Source: Simkania sp.
GTDB taxonomy: Bacteria; Chlamydiota; Chlamydiia; Chlamydiales; Simkaniaceae
Direction of reading: 5' to 3'
Assembly (NCBI GenBank): GCA_027942475.1
Contig: JAQFVP010000003.1
Location: 1-60,871 of the forward strand
DNA: 60,871 bases
Of the stretch, positions 43,942 to 52,982 are shown piece by piece. Position 1 is the first letter of the stretch. Each line of letters begins with the position of its first letter. Below the pieces are notes generated by a model. It worked only from the letters and a program-made list of their open reading frames with translations, had not been told where the DNA came from and ran no database searches. The position numbers were made by a program, and so were the translations under genes.

Positions 43942-45468
43942 ATGGATATCAAAGGTTTTCGCTGCCCCTCGTGGATCAAAAAAGTCTGTCCTGTAGGCTC
44001 TGTTGAACTTAATAAGTTCATTCCCCTCCTCCTTCTCAAGTTTCTCATCTCTTTTGTATATGTGGCTCTAGCCCAACTAAAGGATCCGCTGATGATCACT
44101 GCAGCCAAATCGGGTGCAGAGGCCATCCCCGTGTTGAAGGGTTCTATTGTTTTTCCCCTCTCTATTCTCTGCGCTATTGCCTATTCTAAGCTCAGTAATC
44201 TCTACAAACAATCTACACTCTTTTATGGGATCACCTCTTTTTTTCTCCTGCTCATCTTTGTCTACGGTTTTATCCTCTACCCCAACTTGGATCAAATCAC
44301 CCCCGTCCAGTCGTCCGAATGGTTGATAGAGCGCTTTGGGGCAAAGTATTTGCACTGGATTGCCGTCTATCGCAATTGGGCTCACGCTCTTTTCTTTGTG
44401 ACGGCGGAGCTCTGGGGCCAGGTGGTGATTTTTCTTCTGTATTGGGGATGCGCCAATCGGGTTTACCAGATCAAAGAGGCCAAGAAGACGTATGCCCTTT
44501 TGGTGGCAGCGGGAGATCTGGCGATATTGGTAGCATGCCCCCTTTCCTGTTATTATGGAAAGAAATTTTTAGGGCAAAACTATATTTTTACACTGCAATC
44601 TATCTTGCTGTATGTGCTGATCTCAGGCCTCCTTATCATCGCCATATATTTGTGGATGGACCGCTTTGCCCTCCAACGCCAACAAGATTTCGGCCTCATC
44701 AAGCAAAGGGTCAATCAAAAAACTAAACTATCTCTTCGAGAGAGTGTAAAACAGATTTTTTCTTCTAAGTATCTCTTGTCGATTGCCGTGCTGGTTGCGG
44801 GGTGTGGTCTTACCATGAACATGGTTGAAGTCACCTGGAAGGCCTATTTAAAACAGCTCTGCCCCTCTACCCCAGAATATCAAATATACTTAGGCCGCGT
44901 TTCCACGCTCGTCGGCATTGCGGCTTTTGTGACAGCTCTTTTTTGTACGGGCAACTTGCTTAAACGTTTTGGATGGCATTTCAATGCGCAGATTGCACCT
45001 TGGGCGATCGGCATAACGGGGACGCTTTTCATTGTTTTATGCTGTTTTAAAAATCACCTTACCCCTTTTATCACCCGTTTTGGTCTCACCCCTTTGATGG
45101 TTATCGTTGTCTTTGGTGCTTTTCAAAATATTGTGGGTAAAGTCATGAAGTTTTCGTTTTTCGACCCGACAAAAGAAATGACCTACATTCCCCTCGATCC
45201 AGAGCTAAAGACCAAGGGGAAAGCGGCCATTGATATGGTTGGGTCACGACTTGGCAAGTCTGGTTCTTCTTGGATACAAATGGGGCTTATGCACCTTTTG
45301 GGCACCAGCTCTGTGATTTTGATTTCCCCCTATTTGTTGCCCATCATCTTTGGGGTAACGATGTATTGGAGCTATTCAGTTTTCTATTTGGGCAAAGAGC
45401 TCGTAAAACAGGAACAGGCAGAGGAAGTAAAAGTTCCTTTAGCCCAAACGGGCTCTTTGTCCACCTGA
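43942..45468 (+). CDS. Tlc/Npt-family nucleotide transporter
   Basis: The 508-residue protein has twelve predicted spans and the family signatures: KDPLMITAAKSGAEAIPVLK near span 1 (given in parts as ALAQLKDPL and SGAEAIPVLK), NRVYQIKEAKKTY mid-protein, and FFDPTKEMTYIPLD followed by TKGKAAIDMVGSR. These carriers exchange ATP/ADP or import nucleotides from the host and are restricted to obligate intracellular bacteria and plastids. The subtype (energy parasitism or nucleotide uptake) cannot be told by eye. Confidence 0.96.
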   Translation: MDIKGFRCPSWIKKVCPVGSVELNKFIPLLLLKFLISFVYVALAQLKDPLMITAAKSGAEAIPVLKGSIVFPLSILCAIAYSKLSNLYKQSTLFYGITSFFLLLIFVYGFILYPNLDQITPVQSSEWLIERFGAKYLHWIAVYRNWAHALFFVTAELWGQVVIFLLYWGCANRVYQIKEAKKTYALLVAAGDLAILVACPLSCYYGKKFLGQNYIFTLQSILLYVLISGLLIIAIYLWMDRFALQRQQDFGLIKQRVNQKTKLSLRESVKQIFSSKYLLSIAVLVAGCGLTMNMVEVTWKAYLKQLCPSTPEYQIYLGRVSTLVGIAAFVTALFCTGNLLKRFGWHFNAQIAPWAIGITGTLFIVLCCFKNHLTPFITRFGLTPLMVIVVFGAFQNIVGKVMKFSFFDPTKEMTYIPLDPELKTKGKAAIDMVGSRLGKSGSSWIQMGLMHLLGTSSVILISPYLLPIIFGVTMYWSYSVFYLGKELVKQEQAEEVKVPLAQTGSLST

Positions 45469-45503
45469 AATGAGCCTTCCCCAGTTCTGCAAAGATACTT
45501 TCT

Positions 45504-46913
45504 TTAAAAAAAACCCAAGGCATCGAGCATAATCACGAGAATTAAAAGGGGCGCGAGATATTTGATGCTCAAACAAAGGTACCTTTCAAAAAAAGCAAAG
45601 CGGGTAAAGAAAGGGCCTGCCCCCTCTTTGAGGTGGTTTATTGCCTTGCCTATCCCCCACCTCCATCCTAGTAAAATAACAGATAACAATCCGCCTAGCG
45701 GAATCAAGATATTCAGGCAAACAAAGAGTAAAAAATCAAAAAAGTTTTTCCCGAAAAGGGTGAACTGGGCAAAAAGTCCAAAAGAAAAGGCGCAGGGAAT
45801 AGCGAGCACAAAAACACCGCTGCTCGTTGTCAATACCGCGCGGCGGCGCCCCCACTTTTTCATGTCGATGAGATAGGCGATCAAGGGTTCCATAGCGGAT
45901 ATTTGGGAGGTGAGCCCAGCTAAGAGAAGCAGGAGAAAAAAAAGTATGCAAAAAAAATACCCTCCCGAAAGAGTGGAAAAAATGACGGGCAAAGTCTGAA
46001 ATATCAAACTCTGTCCAGCTGTTGGTGGCACTCCATAAGCAAACAAAGTGGTGAAGATAGCAACGCCCGCTAGCAAGGCGACGGACATACCAAAAAGCGC
46101 AATCGATCCGCATGTGATAGATAGATTATCTTTTTTGCTAATGTAGCTTCCGTAGGTCGTCATCGTCCCCTGCCCCAAGCTAAGGGAAAAAAAGGCCTGC
46201 CCCAGAGCTGTCAAAATAGCGCCGGGAGTAACCTGTGCCCAATTTGGAGCAAAGAGAAAAGTAATCCCTCTGCCCCCTCCCGGCATCATCACCCCTTTGC
46301 ATACGAGGATAAAAAGCACGATCAAAAGAAGGGGCATCATAATTTTGTTTCCCAACTCGACCCCCTTGCGCAAGCCGGTGTAAAGGACTAGGACGGACAG
46401 ACAGAGAAAACCAAACAAACAGAAAAAAGAGTAATAGGGAGAGGCGCTAAAGTAAGTAAAATCATCTTTCGCCTCTTGAAACGCCGCAAAAGAGGTCAAC
46501 TGCCCTAAACAAGCTCGTACAAAATAGCCGAGCACCCAACTGGCCACCACTGCATAAAACGCACTCACTAAAAACCCAGTGATGACGGTGAGCGCCCCAC
46601 ATCTTCCCCATAAAGGGGAACGACCGAGCTTGGAAAAAGCGCCAGCAGGACCGAGCTGCGCTTTGCGGCCGATGACAACTTCGGAAATCAATACCGGAAA
46701 TCCGACGAAAATCAAGCAGATAAGGTAGAGGGCAATAAAGCTCGCACCCCCATTCTCTCCAACAACATAGGGAAAACGCCAAATGCTTCCGAGTCCAACA
46801 GCTGATCCAACAGCGGCCCAAATAAACCCGATTCGCGACTTCCAGTGTTCTCGATTTGTTTTGTTTACCAATTTTTTCTTGATAAATGAACTACTATCTT
46901 TATTTTTGCTCAC
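45504..46913 (-). CDS. Sodium-dependent amino acid transporter, NSS/SNF family
   Basis: The 469-residue protein opens with WKSRIGFIWAAVGSAVGLGSIW split as IGFIWAAVGSAVGLG and WRFPYVVGENGGASF, the first-span sodium and substrate site of the LeuT/SNF fold, followed by about eleven spans. Bacterial members import aromatic or aliphatic amino acids with sodium; Chlamydia has a homolog (TnaT-like). Complete length. Convergent with the nucleotide transporter gene. Confidence 0.93.
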   Translation of the reverse strand: MSKNKDSSSFIKKKLVNKTNREHWKSRIGFIWAAVGSAVGLGSIWRFPYVVGENGGASFIALYLICLIFVGFPVLISEVVIGRKAQLGPAGAFSKLGRSPLWGRCGALTVITGFLVSAFYAVVASWVLGYFVRACLGQLTSFAAFQEAKDDFTYFSASPYYSFFCLFGFLCLSVLVLYTGLRKGVELGNKIMMPLLLIVLFILVCKGVMMPGGGRGITFLFAPNWAQVTPGAILTALGQAFFSLSLGQGTMTTYGSYISKKDNLSITCGSIALFGMSVALLAGVAIFTTLFAYGVPPTAGQSLIFQTLPVIFSTLSGGYFFCILFFLLLLLAGLTSQISAMEPLIAYLIDMKKWGRRRAVLTTSSGVFVLAIPCAFSFGLFAQFTLFGKNFFDFLLFVCLNILIPLGGLLSVILLGWRWGIGKAINHLKEGAGPFFTRFAFFERYLCLSIKYLAPLLILVIMLDALGFF

Positions 46914-47160
46914 CTACCTGTTCCTTTTTGTTTGATATGCAAAAGTAATCCTTTTTTGAGGTCAAACGGGCTGTGAAACCGCTTGACTGTAGCAAAAGTT
47001 GTATTTGTTTTAACTAGATTTTCCCTTTTGAACTCTTTTAGCTAGCATAGAAAATAGCAAAATCCAAAAAAAATAAATAAATAGAATTCCAACTGCTTCT
47101 TATCTTGCAAAATTAGTATCATCTTACCTAAGGTGCGGGCATAGCCTAAGGATTTTTGCA

Positions 47161-49143
47161 CTATCTGCTTATAGACAGCCCACAATAAAAGGGTCTACGC
47201 GCGCGCCAAGAGGGGGTCTTATCCCTATTCGGCATGAGATTTTTCTCTCTGTAAATGCGGCGGAAAAATTCTTGATAATTTTTTACCTGATCAAGACATT
47301 TTCCCGCGATATGGGGGAAATCGTTTGCAATATTCTCGGTTTCTTCTGGATCATTTTCTAGGTTATATAGCTCGATTTCTCGCGACAGGTGGGTATAGAT
47401 AAACTTATGATGATCGATTCGACATCCGAAGTTTTGAAAAACATAGGGGTTGTGAAAAAAGATAAAACGGTTTTTTGCCCGTCTGAGCAAAGAACTTCCA
47501 ACCGCATGATTAAACCCTTTCATCGAAAAGAGATCCATCACAGTCGGCACAAGATCTATCTGAGTGCTGGGTTGGTCTAGGATTTGAGGGGAAGAAATGC
47601 GCCCCTTTGCATAGATGAGGAGGGGAACACGAATATTTTCTTCGTAGAGATAGCGCTGCTCAAAAAAATTCTTGTCATGTTCTCCCATTGGATACCCGTG
47701 ATCACCCAAAATAAACAGGATCGATTTCTTAAGAAGATTTTCTCTTTGCAGGAGGTGGACTAATTGACCAAGGACGGTGTCGCTGTAATGAAATGTATGC
47801 AAGTACTTTTGGTAAATGTTGTCCAATCCCTGTGGCAAAGGGGGCCCCTGATGGTGTTTTGGCAAATTCCAAGGGTGATGGTTGGTAATGGTAAAAAGAG
47901 TTAAAAATTGGGGACGCGTTTCCCGCTTTTTCAGCCACTTTACACTGTATTGCATAAGATATTCATCGGGTAATCCCCAGCTGGTCTGATTCGCATGTGG
48001 AAATTGATGCAAGATATCTTTGCTCCCAAGCACATGCTCGTACCCGTGGTTTTTAAAAAAAGCGGCCTGATTTTCAAATTGCGTCGATCCATTGTGAATA
48101 TAAGAGCATTGGTACCCCCTTTGTTTCATCAATTGGGGCATTCCGATCAGTGGTGTATCAAAGCGCACCGATCGCTCAGAGGCATCTGTATCTGAGGGTA
48201 TGCCAAAAAGAGAAGAGAAAGCCGATCGAGAGGTGCGCACTGAATTGGCATAAAAGTTGGAAAATAAAATCCCTTCGGAGGCGAGTGCATCAAAGTGGGG
48301 AGTGATATGGTGCTTTCCCCCCAAACATCCGACATCTTTTGCACGAAATGATTCGAGAAATATAAAAATCAGGTGGGGTTTTTCTTTTTCATCTATCCTT
48401 AGATGGCATGCTTTGCTTCCCCTAAAACTGTGTGTGTACTTGTAGAGAGGATAGTCGGATGAAAGATAGCTATTCGTTTCATTTTGCGGGGTTAAGCTAC
48501 TCTCAACAAAAGAATTAAATCTAGTTTGCTCTGGTTTTTTTTTGAACAGTTCCATTATTTTTTTTACACACCACACCTGGTGCTGAAAGAGGATGTGATC
48601 TGTGGCATAAGAGAGTTTTTTGGGAAGCAGTGCAAAACCGAGAAGGCCTATCCCCCCCATCATCAATCCGCATTGTACCCAACCTAGAGAAAGGGATGCC
48701 CCTTTTAGATGATTCCAGTAGAAAAAATAGGCAAAGCAATGGATCAAGGCGCAAAGCAGGGCTCCCGGAATGAAATTCCAAATTCTTTTTTCCTTTGCCG
48801 AGTCCCAAAAATGGCGCACATCATTGACCAAAGAAAAAAAGGGTATTTCCATTCTGATCGAGTTTTTACGATGGAGGAATGCGTCAAAAATGATGTAAAG
48901 TTGAATGAGCAAGCCCAAGCAAGTAACAATGACGTAAAGGAAAGGACAGCAAGGGGAGAAAAGGAGCTGACAAACAGCAAAAAGAGAAAGCTGCTCAAAG
49001 GCAACAAAAAAATCTTGACACGCACCGGTTATACAAGCGAGATATGCACTCGCCCCACACCAAGCCCCCCGATGTAAGATAATGGCCCGTACAAAAAGAG
49101 AGGGAAGCGCCAACAGAAGTAAAAAAACCCAGATAGACACCAT
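47161..49143 (-). CDS. LtaS-like membrane sulfatase/phosphoglycerol transferase
   Basis: The 660-residue protein has about five spans in the first 190 residues and an extracytoplasmic alkaline phosphatase-fold domain. Metal and nucleophile motifs are present: IFIFLESFRA (Glu), NSVRTSRSAFSSLFG (Thr nucleophile), and FILGDHGYPMGEH (Asp-His). The order and motifs match LtaS/MdoB-type phosphoglycerol or phosphoethanolamine transferases. A Gram-negative chlamydia has no lipoteichoic acid, so modification of periplasmic glycans or lipid A is more likely. Single gene. Confidence 0.88.
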   Translation of the reverse strand: MVSIWVFLLLLALPSLFVRAIILHRGAWCGASAYLACITGACQDFFVAFEQLSLFAVCQLLFSPCCPFLYVIVTCLGLLIQLYIIFDAFLHRKNSIRMEIPFFSLVNDVRHFWDSAKEKRIWNFIPGALLCALIHCFAYFFYWNHLKGASLSLGWVQCGLMMGGIGLLGFALLPKKLSYATDHILFQHQVWCVKKIMELFKKKPEQTRFNSFVESSLTPQNETNSYLSSDYPLYKYTHSFRGSKACHLRIDEKEKPHLIFIFLESFRAKDVGCLGGKHHITPHFDALASEGILFSNFYANSVRTSRSAFSSLFGIPSDTDASERSVRFDTPLIGMPQLMKQRGYQCSYIHNGSTQFENQAAFFKNHGYEHVLGSKDILHQFPHANQTSWGLPDEYLMQYSVKWLKKRETRPQFLTLFTITNHHPWNLPKHHQGPPLPQGLDNIYQKYLHTFHYSDTVLGQLVHLLQRENLLKKSILFILGDHGYPMGEHDKNFFEQRYLYEENIRVPLLIYAKGRISSPQILDQPSTQIDLVPTVMDLFSMKGFNHAVGSSLLRRAKNRFIFFHNPYVFQNFGCRIDHHKFIYTHLSREIELYNLENDPEETENIANDFPHIAGKCLDQVKNYQEFFRRIYREKNLMPNRDKTPSWRARRPFYCGLSISR

Positions 49144-49221
49144 TTTCGCACTATGATACCCCCTTGGGCGATCTCATGTCAAAGGTTTCCAAAGCGACTT
49201 GCCCTTATGTTTGCATGTGGA

Positions 49222-49272
49222 CGAAGGCGAGCCACCCTAAACGGGTGGGTTTTCCCGCTTATCCAGGATAAA
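49222..49272 (+). repeat. Interspersed hairpin repeat, copy 3
   Basis: CCACCC...GGGTGGG (49232-49249) followed by TTTTCCCGCT and TCCAGGATA repeats the hairpin and right flank of copy 1 (17560-17600). The left flank differs. It lies between two leftward genes. Confidence 0.5.
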
Positions 49273-49280
49273 AAACCGCC

Positions 49281-50384
49281 TTACTCTCTGTTTTGATTGA
49301 TGAGCGCCAAGAGATCTTCTCCCAACGTTCGGGCGGTGCCCCTGTGTTGGCGCGCAAAAATGACCACACCGATCCCTTCCTCTGGGACTATGCCCATATA
49401 ACTAGTAAGCCCACTCGCTTCCCCTTCGATCGTAAAGAGGTCTGCATTGGGCGTAAACGAGCAAATCTTCCAACCAAGTCCCAGTCTAAAGTTTGGGTAG
49501 GTGCGGTAGGCGCGGCGCATCGCGGGCAAAATGGTATTAAGACTCGTCCTTTTTTTTCCAACATGAAAGGAAAGCCAGGTCAACATATTTTCCGCTGTTG
49601 AATATAACCCATTGATAACGAGTGAAGAAAGGGTGCTGCCCGCTTGCTTAAGATGCTCGATTGCCGCGCCCTTTTCGTATCCAATCACAAGCCGTTTTTT
49701 TTGCTCTTCGGTCAAGAAAAAGTCTGTATCATGCAAATGCAACGGATCGATCAACAGTTGCCCAATCAAACGGGCAAGTGAACGTTTGGACACACGCATC
49801 AAAATGTGAGACAAAAGAGCATAATTTAGATCAGATGGCTCATACACTAATCCAGGTGGATGTTTGAGGGAAAAATTTTTTAAAAAGTAAAACATTTGTT
49901 GCCCCTTGCCAGGCCCAAAGCTGAGCAGATCGCAAGATAGGTTAGGAAGGCCGGAAGTATGAGTTGCCAGATCCTCCAGGGTGATCTCTTTCCCTTTGTA
50001 GGTAGGAAAAGCATAAACTCTTTTTGAAAAAAATTTTGAGATGGGATCGCTGAGTTTTACTTGCCCTTCTTGGATCAAATAAGCCAAAACCCCGGCTGTA
50101 AAAAGCTGCGTAATCGGTCCGATTTTTAGTTCGCTCCATTGATTGAGCGGAATCTGTGATTTTTTGGACAAACACCCCTTAGAGATTGTCCGGTAAAAAG
50201 GACCCTGACTGTCTTTGCCAATCAGCGCGATGATGACTCCCTCCACCTTTTGCTTGTCGAGGAGCGCATCTATTTTGCTCATCAATTCTCGCTCAAAAGG
50301 GGAGGAATCGGCCAAAAGAATAAGCGGGAGGAAAAGAATGAAGAAAAAACCCATTTTTAGATTGACTTTCATACCCTTTTTCAT
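49281..50384 (-). CDS. Class C beta-lactamase-fold protein lacking catalytic residues
   Basis: The 367-residue protein has a signal peptide (GFFFILFLPLILLADS) and the overall pattern of the beta-lactamase/PBP4* family: a segment ending AGVLAYLIQEGQVKLSDPI, then LEDLATHTSGLPNL. However, the SxxK position reads GPITQ, the YxN position PSD, and the HxG/KTG position GEASG. All three catalytic motifs are thus substituted although the frame is intact. It is probably a pseudoenzyme with a binding function. ATG 50384 or 50369 may start it. Divergent from the APC permease gene with only 16 bases between starts. Confidence 0.85.
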   Translation of the reverse strand: MKKGMKVNLKMGFFFILFLPLILLADSSPFERELMSKIDALLDKQKVEGVIIALIGKDSQGPFYRTISKGCLSKKSQIPLNQWSELKIGPITQLFTAGVLAYLIQEGQVKLSDPISKFFSKRVYAFPTYKGKEITLEDLATHTSGLPNLSCDLLSFGPGKGQQMFYFLKNFSLKHPPGLVYEPSDLNYALLSHILMRVSKRSLARLIGQLLIDPLHLHDTDFFLTEEQKKRLVIGYEKGAAIEHLKQAGSTLSSLVINGLYSTAENMLTWLSFHVGKKRTSLNTILPAMRRAYRTYPNFRLGLGWKICSFTPNADLFTIEGEASGLTSYMGIVPEEGIGVVIFARQHRGTARTLGEDLLALINQNRE

Positions 50385-50400
50385 AAAGGATAACTAGATT

Positions 50401-51834
50401 ATGTCAAAAATAATCTCTTCCAAAAATACAAATCGCCGGTCTCTCAATATTTTTGTCCTGGCCATGATCAATGTAGCGGCGATCTGTAGCATCAAGAATT
50501 GGCCCCTTACGGCAGAGTATCAGTTTTCTTCTCTGTTTTATTTTGTCGTTGCCACTTTGCTTTTCTTCGTTCCAACCGCTTTGGTATCGGCAGAACTCTC
50601 GACGGGGTGGGCGAGCAAGGGGGGAATTTATGTGTGGGTGCGGGAGGCTTTAGGCCACCGCTTTGCTTTTTTAACCGTATGGCTTCTTTGGTTTGAAAAT
50701 ATTGTTTGGTATCCAACGGCACTCTCTTTTATTGCTGGCGTTATCGCCTTTGCGATCAATCCCGCACTGACTCAAAACTCTGTTTACATGTTTTTAGTCA
50801 TGCTTTTCACATTTTGGGGGGCCACCTTTGTCAACTTAAAGGGAATGAAAACATCGGGATGGGTGAGTGCAAGTGGAGCTGTGGTGGGTATGATTCTGCC
50901 GGGCATTGTGATCATCATCTTGGGATCTATTTGGATCGGATTGGGCAACCCATCTCAGATAGATTTTAGTTGGCATAGCTTGATTCCCCAAATAAAGCAT
51001 CCATCAAGACTTGCCTTTCTAGCCGGAGTTCTCTTGAGTCTTGCTGGGATGGAGATGTCATCAGTGCACGCGCGCGAAGTCCACCATCCTCAGAAGAACT
51101 ACCCGCGCGCTATTTTCATTTCCGCTGTGATCATTGTGGTGCTCTCAGCCTTGGGAACACTATCCATTGCCATTGTGATCCCCCAAAAACAGATTCATCT
51201 CGTAGCAGGGGGGATACAGGCTATCGCCTATTTCTTGCAGTCGTATCAACTGGGGTGGAGCGTCCCCCTCTTCTCCTTGTTAGTCGCCTTGGGCGCTCTC
51301 GGACAGGTCAGTACCTGGATGGTTGGTCCAGTCAAAGGTCTTTTAGCTGCCGCGCAACATGGTGATCTTCCCCCCATCTTGCACAAGGTCAACAAAAAAA
51401 ATATGCCCATCAGCATGCTGATCCTGCAGGGAATTATCTTTTCTTTGCTCGCCCTTGTCTTTCTGTTTATGCCGGACGTGAACAGCGCTTTTTGGATTTT
51501 AATTGCGCTTACATCTCAACTCTACGTGCTCATGTACATTTTGATGTTTGTCACAGCAATTGTTTTGAGGTACAAGAAACCGGATGTTCACCGGGCATAC
51601 CGGATTCCCGGGGGAAATTTTGGGATGTGGCTCACTGCAGGTGCTGGCATTTTCAGCTCTTTGTTTGCTTTGATTATCGGATTTTTAGTGCCAGAGCAAT
51701 TGGAGACAAAAACCCTTTTTTCTTATCAACTCTTGCTCATTTTTGGAATCCTAATCGTATGCTCCACCCCCTACATGATTTTGCGATTCAAAAAACCGAG
51801 TTGGGGTGAAAAGGGGAATTTGTCCGCCGATTAG
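50401..51834 (+). CDS. APC-family amino acid permease/antiporter (GadC-like)
   Basis: The 477-residue protein has about twelve spans with APC features: ELSTGWASKGGIYVWVREALG (in parts ELSTGW and GGIYVWV), SLAGMEMSSVHAREV, and GPVKGLLAAAQHGDLPP. The spacing and the loop sequences resemble glutamate/GABA-type antiporters. The chlamydial arginine/agmatine antiporter is also APC, so the substrate remains open. A hairpin (GCTCCTT, 5 bases, AAGGAGC) at 51841-51859 separates it from the convergent mgtE-like gene. Confidence 0.9.
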   Translation: MSKIISSKNTNRRSLNIFVLAMINVAAICSIKNWPLTAEYQFSSLFYFVVATLLFFVPTALVSAELSTGWASKGGIYVWVREALGHRFAFLTVWLLWFENIVWYPTALSFIAGVIAFAINPALTQNSVYMFLVMLFTFWGATFVNLKGMKTSGWVSASGAVVGMILPGIVIIILGSIWIGLGNPSQIDFSWHSLIPQIKHPSRLAFLAGVLLSLAGMEMSSVHAREVHHPQKNYPRAIFISAVIIVVLSALGTLSIAIVIPQKQIHLVAGGIQAIAYFLQSYQLGWSVPLFSLLVALGALGQVSTWMVGPVKGLLAAAQHGDLPPILHKVNKKNMPISMLILQGIIFSLLALVFLFMPDVNSAFWILIALTSQLYVLMYILMFVTAIVLRYKKPDVHRAYRIPGGNFGMWLTAGAGIFSSLFALIIGFLVPEQLETKTLFSYQLLLIFGILIVCSTPYMILRFKKPSWGEKGNLSAD

Positions 51835-51846
51835 GCTTTAGCTCCT

Positions 51847-52820
51847 TTATTTAAGGAGCCACCATGTCCCAAGTGACAAATAGATGAAAGTAGTCACAAC
51901 ATCGGCAAACATCAACACAATCGGACCCGCTGCAACACGAGGGTCCCATTTTCGAAAATGAAGAATCAGTGGAACGGCGGCGCCAATACTGGCCGTGATC
52001 ACGACAGAGATCATGATCCCCACCGCAATGTTTAAGGAGGGAAGCACCCCATCTCCCCAAAAAAGGGAAATACTTCCCACAATGACTCCGGAAGAGACCG
52101 CTAACATCAAGACGATTTGCCACTCCCGCACAAGTGCCTGAAAAACATATTGAAGGCGGTGCACTGGTCGCTTAAGAAGTTGCATGCTTTGGGTCATCGA
52201 CTGCATCGATATAGATTCAGAAAGGGTCAAAAGAAGGGGAATAAACATCGCCAACAAAAGAAATTGTGCCAAAACATTTGTATAAATATGGGAAATGATC
52301 GCACAGGCAAACCCTCCGAACATATTACAAAAAATCCAAGGCATTCGATTGCGATAGGCGCGCCAAACAGTTGGGCGCTTCCCCTCTTCCACCACAATAC
52401 CGATAATTTGAAAGATATCGTAGCGATGGCGAGAATTGGCCACATCCACATCCTCTTCTAAATAATGTCTTACATCTATAACACCGAGGAAGTGCTCTTG
52501 GCTATCAACGACCGGTAGCGCTAAAAGACGATGAGATTCGAAAAACTCAGTTGCCTCTTGCAATGTCTGGTGATCCCGTAAATGGATCAAGTTGGTATCC
52601 ATCACCTTAAAATAGGTATGTTGGGTGCGGATAAGAGTAGTTTCCTCGTCGGAACCACCCCCATGAGCTTCCTTTCGCTGTCGACGACGTAAATGTAGAT
52701 GATTTCTTCATCGATCCGTTTTTTACGCAGAAAATCGAGCGCTTCTTGAATTGTCTGATCGACATGAATTGTGGTGCGCACGGGATTGACAAAGTCGAGG
52801 AGCGGTCTATTATCTCTCAT
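51847..52820 (-). pseudogene. mgtE: MgtE-type magnesium transporter, N-domain missing and split by frameshift
   Basis: Frame 1 (52820 to 52602) encodes the first CBS domain: FVNPVRTTIHVDQTI, YVVDSERKLMGVV. Frame 2 (52605 to 51847) encodes the second CBS domain (MDTNLIHLRDHQTLQEA, LPVVDSQEHFLGVIDV) and the five-span channel domain with DPRVAAGP and a conserved Asp in ADVV. The break falls within about 30 bases of 52605-52640; frame 1 ends in TGA overlapping ATG of frame 2 (TGATG). The usual about 130-residue MgtE_N domain is absent upstream. It may be a decaying gene or a two-polypeptide version. Confidence 0.85.
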
Positions 52821-52982
52821 TTCTATGTATGATATTGCGATTCTTCTTTACGATTATTCTTTTTTTTTTTTATGTCAATCAAATCGAGGTTTGCCTGGTG
52901 CAGGTAAAGGAGCCATCGCAAAAAAACAGCAAGACGGGTTAGAATAAAGAAAAGAGTTGTGCACTGAGGCAGTGAAAAACCA

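Noticed and set aside
48709-49077. 122-codon frame antisense to the LtaS-like gene
   Set aside because: Mirror of membrane-span codons of a well supported gene; Lys/Asn-rich product without features.
51838-51862. Hairpin between convergent APC permease and mgtE as an intrinsic terminator
   Set aside because: Stem of seven pairs exists but no T run follows on either strand; kept only as a note.
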